This document shows, piece after piece, positions 60,004 to 64,000 of a stretch of DNA of 64,000 nucleotides. The stretch is from NCBI GenBank assembly GCA_015060535.1, contig SUYH01000010.1:1-64000 (forward strand), given 5' to 3'. A model generated the notes under the pieces. That model was not told the origin of the DNA, made no database searches, and saw nothing but the letters and a program-made list of their open reading frames with translations. The number at the start of each line of letters is the position of its first letter. Positions within the stretch are counted from its first letter, which is position 1. Both the position numbers and the translations under genes were made by a program. This stretch comes from Prevotella sp. (lineage in GTDB: Bacteria > Bacteroidota > Bacteroidia > Bacteroidales > Bacteroidaceae).

Positions 60004-61659
60004 ATGAAAAAGTATATCGTCATTTTACAAATCCTGATGCTTGTGCTGGCCTTACCCGTACAGGCACAGAAACCGCAGAAGAAAGATTTCCGTAAGGATT
60101 TCGAGGCGTTTAAGAATAAGGCCAAGCAGGAGTATACCGACTTCCGCAAGAAGGCATTTGCCGAGTATCTGCAGTTTGTCCGTGAGGCTTGGGAAGAGTT
60201 CGGTGCCGAGCCCCCTGTTCAGGTTCCCGAGGAAGAGAAGGTAGAGCCCATGGTCGTCGAAGGCTTTGAGGAAGAGACCGCCTCGTGGTTCTCCAAACTG
60301 TTTGGCGGCAAGGATAAGAGCGACGAAGAGAAGGCTGCCGAGAAGAAAGCCAAGAAGGCAGCCAAGGATGCTGCTAAGGCTGAACGCAAGCGCAAGAAGC
60401 GCGAGCAGAGCAACGACAACATCCAGGTGCAGCAAGTGGTCGAGGCTCCCAAGGCTCCTCTGCCCCAGGCTAAGCCTTTGTCTGAGGTCGTGCAGCAGAC
60501 CGCACAGGCCAATCCTTATATGACATTTGACGTCTTCGGCACCCAGTGTCGTGTCCGCATAGGCGACAACTGCCGCTTCCGTCTGGCTGGCATCAGTGGC
60601 GATCAGGTGGCCGACGCCTTGGGCGAGTTCCTTAAGCCCCAGTTTGACAATCTGCTCTACGACTGCTTGCAGGAGCGTCAGAAGCATAACTTCTCCGACT
60701 GGGCCTACTATCAGATGCTGCTCACGCTGACCAACAAGTTCTATGGCAATCATAGCAACGAGGCCACACTGGCTCTGGGCTTCCTCTATTCCCAGTCAGG
60801 CTATAAGATGCGCTATGCCCACGACGGCCAGACGCTCTATATGATTGTAGCCAGCCAGTACAATATGTTCGGCAAGTCCTACTTCTACATCGATGGCGAA
60901 TGGTACTATCTGCTCGACAATATCAAGGATGGTTCTAAATTGTCCATCTGCACGGCTAAGTTCCCCAAGGAGAGCCCCCTGTCGCTACAGATCTCCGCTC
61001 TTCAGAACTTTTCGGTTTTACCTACCAACGAGCGCACCATCACGTCCATCAAGAACCCCGACTTCAGCTTCACTATCCGTTCCAATAAGAACAGCATCGA
61101 TTTCTATAATACCTATCCCTGTTCTTACACCGAAGACAACTTCATGACCCGTTGGGCCAACTATGCCAATACTCCGCTGGAAAAGTGGCTTACAGACCAA
61201 ATTTATCCAGGTATGCGCGAGAAACTGAGTGGATTGAAACCATTGGAGGCAGTGCAGCAGTTGGATTGGTGGGTACAAGGTAAGACCGACATTGATCGCA
61301 AGAACCCGAATCAGGGATGTTTCCTCTATGCCTACGATGAATCGATATGGGGTTACGACCGTAACTTCTTTGGCGAGGAGAGCATGTTCTATCCCTATAA
61401 CGACTGTGAAGACCGCTCTATTCTCCTGTCGCATCTCGTACGCGACCTTGTTGGGCTCGACTGCGTGCTCGTCTACTATCCTGGTCACCTCGCTATGGCC
61501 GTCAACTTCCCCTACGATGTTCCTGGCGACTATATCACCGTAGGTGGTCGTAAGTTCACCGTCTGCGATCCTACCTATATTGGTTCTGATGTCGGCGAGA
61601 CTATGCCCACGATGAAGGGCAAAGGCATTAAGGTTATCCTGTTGAAGCGCCTCAGTTAA
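60004..61659 (+). CDS. Exported transglutaminase-like protein
   Basis: The product has 551 residues. A signal peptide (cut after VQAQ) is followed by a Lys/Glu/Ala-rich helical region (about 25-140). A globular domain has a transglutaminase/cysteine-protease-like triad near the C-terminus: Cys in NDCEDRSILLSHL, His in YYPGHLAMAVN and Asp in CDPTYIG. It could cut or cross-link proteins in the periplasm. It lies 13 bases after the FecR-like gene and six before the channel gene. Confidence 0.8.
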   Translation: MKKYIVILQILMLVLALPVQAQKPQKKDFRKDFEAFKNKAKQEYTDFRKKAFAEYLQFVREAWEEFGAEPPVQVPEEEKVEPMVVEGFEEETASWFSKLFGGKDKSDEEKAAEKKAKKAAKDAAKAERKRKKREQSNDNIQVQQVVEAPKAPLPQAKPLSEVVQQTAQANPYMTFDVFGTQCRVRIGDNCRFRLAGISGDQVADALGEFLKPQFDNLLYDCLQERQKHNFSDWAYYQMLLTLTNKFYGNHSNEATLALGFLYSQSGYKMRYAHDGQTLYMIVASQYNMFGKSYFYIDGEWYYLLDNIKDGSKLSICTAKFPKESPLSLQISALQNFSVLPTNERTITSIKNPDFSFTIRSNKNSIDFYNTYPCSYTEDNFMTRWANYANTPLEKWLTDQIYPGMREKLSGLKPLEAVQQLDWWVQGKTDIDRKNPNQGCFLYAYDESIWGYDRNFFGEESMFYPYNDCEDRSILLSHLVRDLVGLDCVLVYYPGHLAMAVNFPYDVPGDYITVGGRKFTVCDPTYIGSDVGETMPTMKGKGIKVILLKRLS

Positions 61660-61665
61660 AGTCAT

Positions 61666-62451
61666 ATGACTCTAAGGGAACATATAAGGGACCTGGTATC
61701 GACAAGGAGTGATAACCTGTATTCTCGAATCTATGATGGGGTGATGCTTTTCGCCATTGCGATAGGCATCATACCCTTGATGTTCAGAGAACACTGGACC
61801 ATTTTTTGGTACTTCGACATCTTCTCAGGAGTATGCTTCTTGCTCGATTATCTATTCAGATGGATGACGGCAGATCTGACGTCTAAGCGTCCTCGTCATC
61901 CGGTCGTGGCCTTTCTGACTTATCCGTTCAGACCTATGGCCATCATCGACCTGTTGTCTATCTTGCCAACCTTCAATCTGATTAGTAATTCCTTCAAGAT
62001 TGCCCGTGTATCGCGCTTACTGAGACTCCTGCGAGTCATCAAGGTGGTGCGATACTACGAGCCGTTAGTCATCATACTTGCCGTTATACAACGTCAGGGA
62101 AGGATTTTATGGACGGTATTCTCGTTGGCTATCTTCTATATCTTCATTACCGCCCTTATCATGTTCAATGCAGAAGTGGAGATTAACCCTGAGACCGGAG
62201 AATACCTCTTTGATTCTTTCTTCGACGCCTTCTATTGGGCTGCCTGCACCCTGACAACCGTAGGATATGGAGACATATACCCCGCCTCGCATGTCGGACG
62301 TGTAATCAGCATCATTTCCTCTATGGTGGGCATTGCCATTATTGCCCTCCCCTCCGGTATCGTGACTGCAGGCTATATCGACGAACTCAGGAGTCGCAAA
62401 GAAACGAAGAAAAAACAAAAGAAACCTCACAGAGGGAATGCCCCTCTGTGA
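61666..62451 (+). CDS. Voltage-gated-type potassium/ion channel
   Basis: This 261-residue protein has six transmembrane segments. The fourth has regularly spaced arginines (FKIARVSRLLRLLRVIKVVR), the voltage-sensor pattern. The pore loop contains TLTTVGYGDIYPAS with the K+ selectivity filter. The tail is very basic (RKETKKKQKK). It should conduct potassium in response to membrane voltage. It closes the cluster started by the LPP20-like genes. Whether it functions with the CHASE2 system is not known; the close spacing suggests co-expression. Confidence 0.9.
   Translation: MTLREHIRDLVSTRSDNLYSRIYDGVMLFAIAIGIIPLMFREHWTIFWYFDIFSGVCFLLDYLFRWMTADLTSKRPRHPVVAFLTYPFRPMAIIDLLSILPTFNLISNSFKIARVSRLLRLLRVIKVVRYYEPLVIILAVIQRQGRILWTVFSLAIFYIFITALIMFNAEVEINPETGEYLFDSFFDAFYWAACTLTTVGYGDIYPASHVGRVISIISSMVGIAIIALPSGIVTAGYIDELRSRKETKKKQKKPHRGNAPL
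62428..62450 (+). terminator. Hairpin over the end of the channel gene
   Basis: CACAGAGGG (62428-62436) and CCCTCTGTG (62442-62450) form a perfect 9-bp stem across the last codons and stop. No T-run follows, so termination may depend on the next palindrome. Confidence 0.5.
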
Positions 62452-62467
62452 GTATTAATTCTTGCAA

Positions 62468-62511
62468 TTGCTACTATTAAGTCTAGCAATTGCTAGACTT
62501 AATAGTAGCAA
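62468..62511. repeat. Perfect 44-bp palindrome
   Basis: Each 22-base half is the exact inverse complement of the other (left half begins TTGCTACTATTAAGTC and ends TAGCAA), centred at 62489/62490. It follows the channel gene and precedes the accessory right end. As RNA it would make a very long hairpin; as DNA it could extrude a cruciform or bind a dimeric protein. Confidence 0.9.
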
Positions 62512-62602
62512 ACACAAGTATTCGACACCAATTGAACTAACAGGCATACACGCGAGCAGGGTGATGCATCGCCGAAGTCAGGAAATAATCTGACTGTGTA
62601 CT

Positions 62603-62692
62603 TCAAGCAAATTCGAGTATCATGTCAGCATTGATGCCTAATTTGGAATGTAGTCGTTTGGCGATAGGCATAGTAATGCGTCTTATAATGAC
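62603..62692 (-). pseudogene. C-terminal remnant of an HTH antitoxin gene
   Basis: On the minus strand the frame reads RRITMPIAKRLHSKLGINAD and goes on to MILEFA and a stop. This is like the end of small helix-turn-helix antitoxins in Bacteroidota. There is no start or helix-turn-helix; upstream the frame is closed by a stop at 62711-62713. The assignment is by pattern only. The remainder of 62512-62602 holds no supported feature. Confidence 0.35.
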
Positions 62693-62698
62693 GTGATA

Positions 62699-63406
62699 AT
62701 GGATGTTAGTTCATTACCCAGAGCTTTCTATTTCAATATTGGCAAGGCTTTGTTTAATAAGCTTGACAAGGACAAATCTAAGAATCTGTTCTTTGCAGTA
62801 TCTGAAAACGTTACGATATATGAACAGATAAAGAAAACACCAGTAATAGACAATATTGAGCCGCTGGTGGGATTCCGTTCTTTATCAAGTCGTGAGTCTA
62901 ATTTGGATAGGATAAATATCCTGATTAGCTTGATGGGAGACCAGAATATTGATATTTTGCGGAGCATCTACAATCATTTCCAGCCTTCAGATATGTTTCC
63001 CGTGTTGCCTTTCCCATCGAAAGACCCACGGCATTCTGACTATCTGATGCTGAAATACCACGAGTTCTTTACTGAGAAGCAGTTTACCGAGCCACAGAAT
63101 ATCACTTACGCTGATGAGCAAAATCCGTTTGAACTGTATCGTATTGTGTCAAATATGATTCAGGGGCATCAGGCAACCTTCAAGCCTATCAGCGACCATG
63201 TGTGTTTTGGTATTGCGTTGCTGACAAGTAAGTTGTTGTCACTTGGCGCGTTGCTTGTGGGATTGGAATATAACAATTGTGTCACTATTTACAACGTAAG
63301 TTCAGCGAACTACGAAATTGAAGATGCTACTGTGTTTAAGCAGATCAATGAGGGGAGTGAACCCTTTCTGCTTTGGATAACAGGAGAAGCATACAACGAA
63401 AATTAA
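62699..63406 (+). CDS. Protein of unknown function
   Basis: This 235-residue soluble protein starts MDVSSLPRAFYFNIGKALFN; a GTG two codons earlier is possible. It has alternating helix and strand with a hydrophobic part at about 160-190 (VCFGIALLTSKLLSLGALLV) and ends LLWITGEAYNEN. No family is recognised and no catalytic motif is clear. The region is A/T-rich and lies between a 44-bp palindrome plus antitoxin remnant and an AbiEi gene, so it may be part of an accessory or defence locus. Confidence 0.55.
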   Translation: MDVSSLPRAFYFNIGKALFNKLDKDKSKNLFFAVSENVTIYEQIKKTPVIDNIEPLVGFRSLSSRESNLDRINILISLMGDQNIDILRSIYNHFQPSDMFPVLPFPSKDPRHSDYLMLKYHEFFTEKQFTEPQNITYADEQNPFELYRIVSNMIQGHQATFKPISDHVCFGIALLTSKLLSLGALLVGLEYNNCVTIYNVSSANYEIEDATVFKQINEGSEPFLLWITGEAYNEN

Positions 63407-63463
63407 TGCTGGTCAATAAAATAACTTAAAAACACAAAAATTGAACAAGATTTTCGTTATTTA

Positions 63464-63496
63464 TTTGCGTAGTTAGACAAAAAATGTCTATCTTTG
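63464..63496 (+). promoter_or_regulatory. Promoter of the AbiEi gene with inverted repeat
   Basis: TTTG (63464-63467), 21 bases, then TATCTTTG (63489-63496). The inverted repeat TAGACA-AAAAA-TGTCTA (63474-63490) overlaps the box and could be the site for autoregulation. Confidence 0.65.
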
Positions 63497-63521
63497 CAAA
63501 CAAAATAGTGAATTCAAAAAA

Positions 63522-64000
63522 ATGGCAAGCATAGCAAGCTGGATATATGATAAGCCGCTTAGAGGCAATTACACCTTCACACACGATGAGGTGGCGCAGG
63601 CATTCCCTGACATGAGTGCCGGCAGCATTGCACGTGCGCTGACCAGAGAGGTGAGCAAGGGACGGATTATGTCGCCCCTGCGCGGCTTCTACGTCATAGT
63701 GCCGGATGAGTATGTGCTGCGCGGGGCTGTGCCACAGTCGTTTTACTTGGACGACATGATGCACCACCTGGGACGCAAATACTATGTGGCTCTGTTGAGT
63801 GCTGCAAGTTATCACGGAGCTTCGCATCAAGTCCCGCTACGGTTCAGTGTGATGATAGAGCCTCCCGCCATGCGTGACAAGAAGGGAGAGAAGTACCTTA
63901 CGCATTATTTCTGCAAGAGCCATATTCCTGAGGCATACGTGGAGAGACGACAGACGCGGACGGGCTACATTAATGTGTCGCGTCCTGAACTGACGGCAGT
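63522..64000 (+). CDS. AbiEi-type antitoxin (type IV TA), cut by window end
   Basis: The first 159 codons are inside the window: MASIASWIYDKPLRGNYTFT, then AQAFPDMSAGSIARALTREV, GRIMSPLRGFYVIVPDEYVL, YYVALLSAASYHGASHQ and GYINVSRPELTA. This is the winged-helix and core pattern of AbiEi-type antitoxins, which repress their own operon and oppose an AbiEii nucleotidyltransferase toxin. The partner would lie just beyond 64000. A good promoter with an inverted repeat precedes it. Confidence 0.75.
   Translation, partial: MASIASWIYDKPLRGNYTFTHDEVAQAFPDMSAGSIARALTREVSKGRIMSPLRGFYVIVPDEYVLRGAVPQSFYLDDMMHHLGRKYYVALLSAASYHGASHQVPLRFSVMIEPPAMRDKKGEKYLTHYFCKSHIPEAYVERRQTRTGYINVSRPELTA

Overview
The window reads as chromosomal DNA from a Bacteroidota bacterium, most likely Prevotellaceae (Prevotella in the broad sense). 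The main evidence is repeated Bacteroidota-type promoters (TTTG or TTG, 19-21 bp, then TAnnTTTG). Typical families are also present: HU fused to an Ig-like tail, BACON and PEGA proteins, a BspA/DUF285 surface protein, DUF5683, DUF3822, DUF5020 and a conserved parA-parB-DUF5683-mltD-rel gene order. Base composition is moderate in the housekeeping blocks and visibly more A/T-rich in the accessory block. No rRNA, CRISPR array, integrase or transposase was seen.

Layout. 1-2.2 kb (minus): an electron-transfer flavoprotein operon (etfB, etfA, a 55-codon membrane protein, start of an acyl-CoA dehydrogenase). 2.3-4.4 kb: two secreted proteins of unknown role and a MerR regulator. 4.5-11.5 kb (minus): parA, parB, DUF5683, mltD, rel and a pectinesterase in one tight run. 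11.6-13.7 kb: a RecD-like helicase and an HU-type protein.

13.9-28.4 kb is accessory. It holds a higBA toxin-antitoxin pair flanked by a repeated 45-bp sequence, then a replication-type module (CHC2/Toprim primase, SF3 helicase, small unknown protein, three 12-bp iteron-like repeats) and a 703-residue protein of unknown function. Next come a hicB antitoxin whose hicA toxin is broken, a degraded gene, and a two-gene restriction-modification-like system. In that system a 1413-residue chain joins a GIY-YIG-like domain, an SF2 helicase, zinc ribbons and an adenine methyltransferase. A conserved small protein and a lipoprotein follow.

28.5-48.4 kb is mostly housekeeping: DUF3822-rsmD, cls, dnaG, a GH5 glycosidase, cdsA-ftsH-rsfS, tRNA-Gln, a B3/4 protein, DUF349, corA, then a plus-strand run rmuC, PPTase, metallopeptidase, surE, lpxB, a purine permease and a DUF5020 outer-membrane protein.

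48.5-62.5 kb (plus) is a long envelope cluster: PEGA, BACON lipoprotein, BspA-like surface protein, two LPP20-like secreted proteins, a CHASE2 membrane protein, a FecR-like protein, a transglutaminase-like protein and a voltage-gated-type ion channel. It ends at a perfect 44-bp palindrome. The right edge (62.6-64 kb) carries a probable antitoxin remnant, an unknown protein and the start of an AbiEi-type antitoxin gene, suggesting that another accessory region begins there.

The best candidates for something not yet described are the fused GIY-YIG/helicase/methyltransferase pair, the CHASE2/FecR-like/LPP20/transglutaminase/channel cluster, and the integrase-less primase-helicase module with iteron-like repeats.
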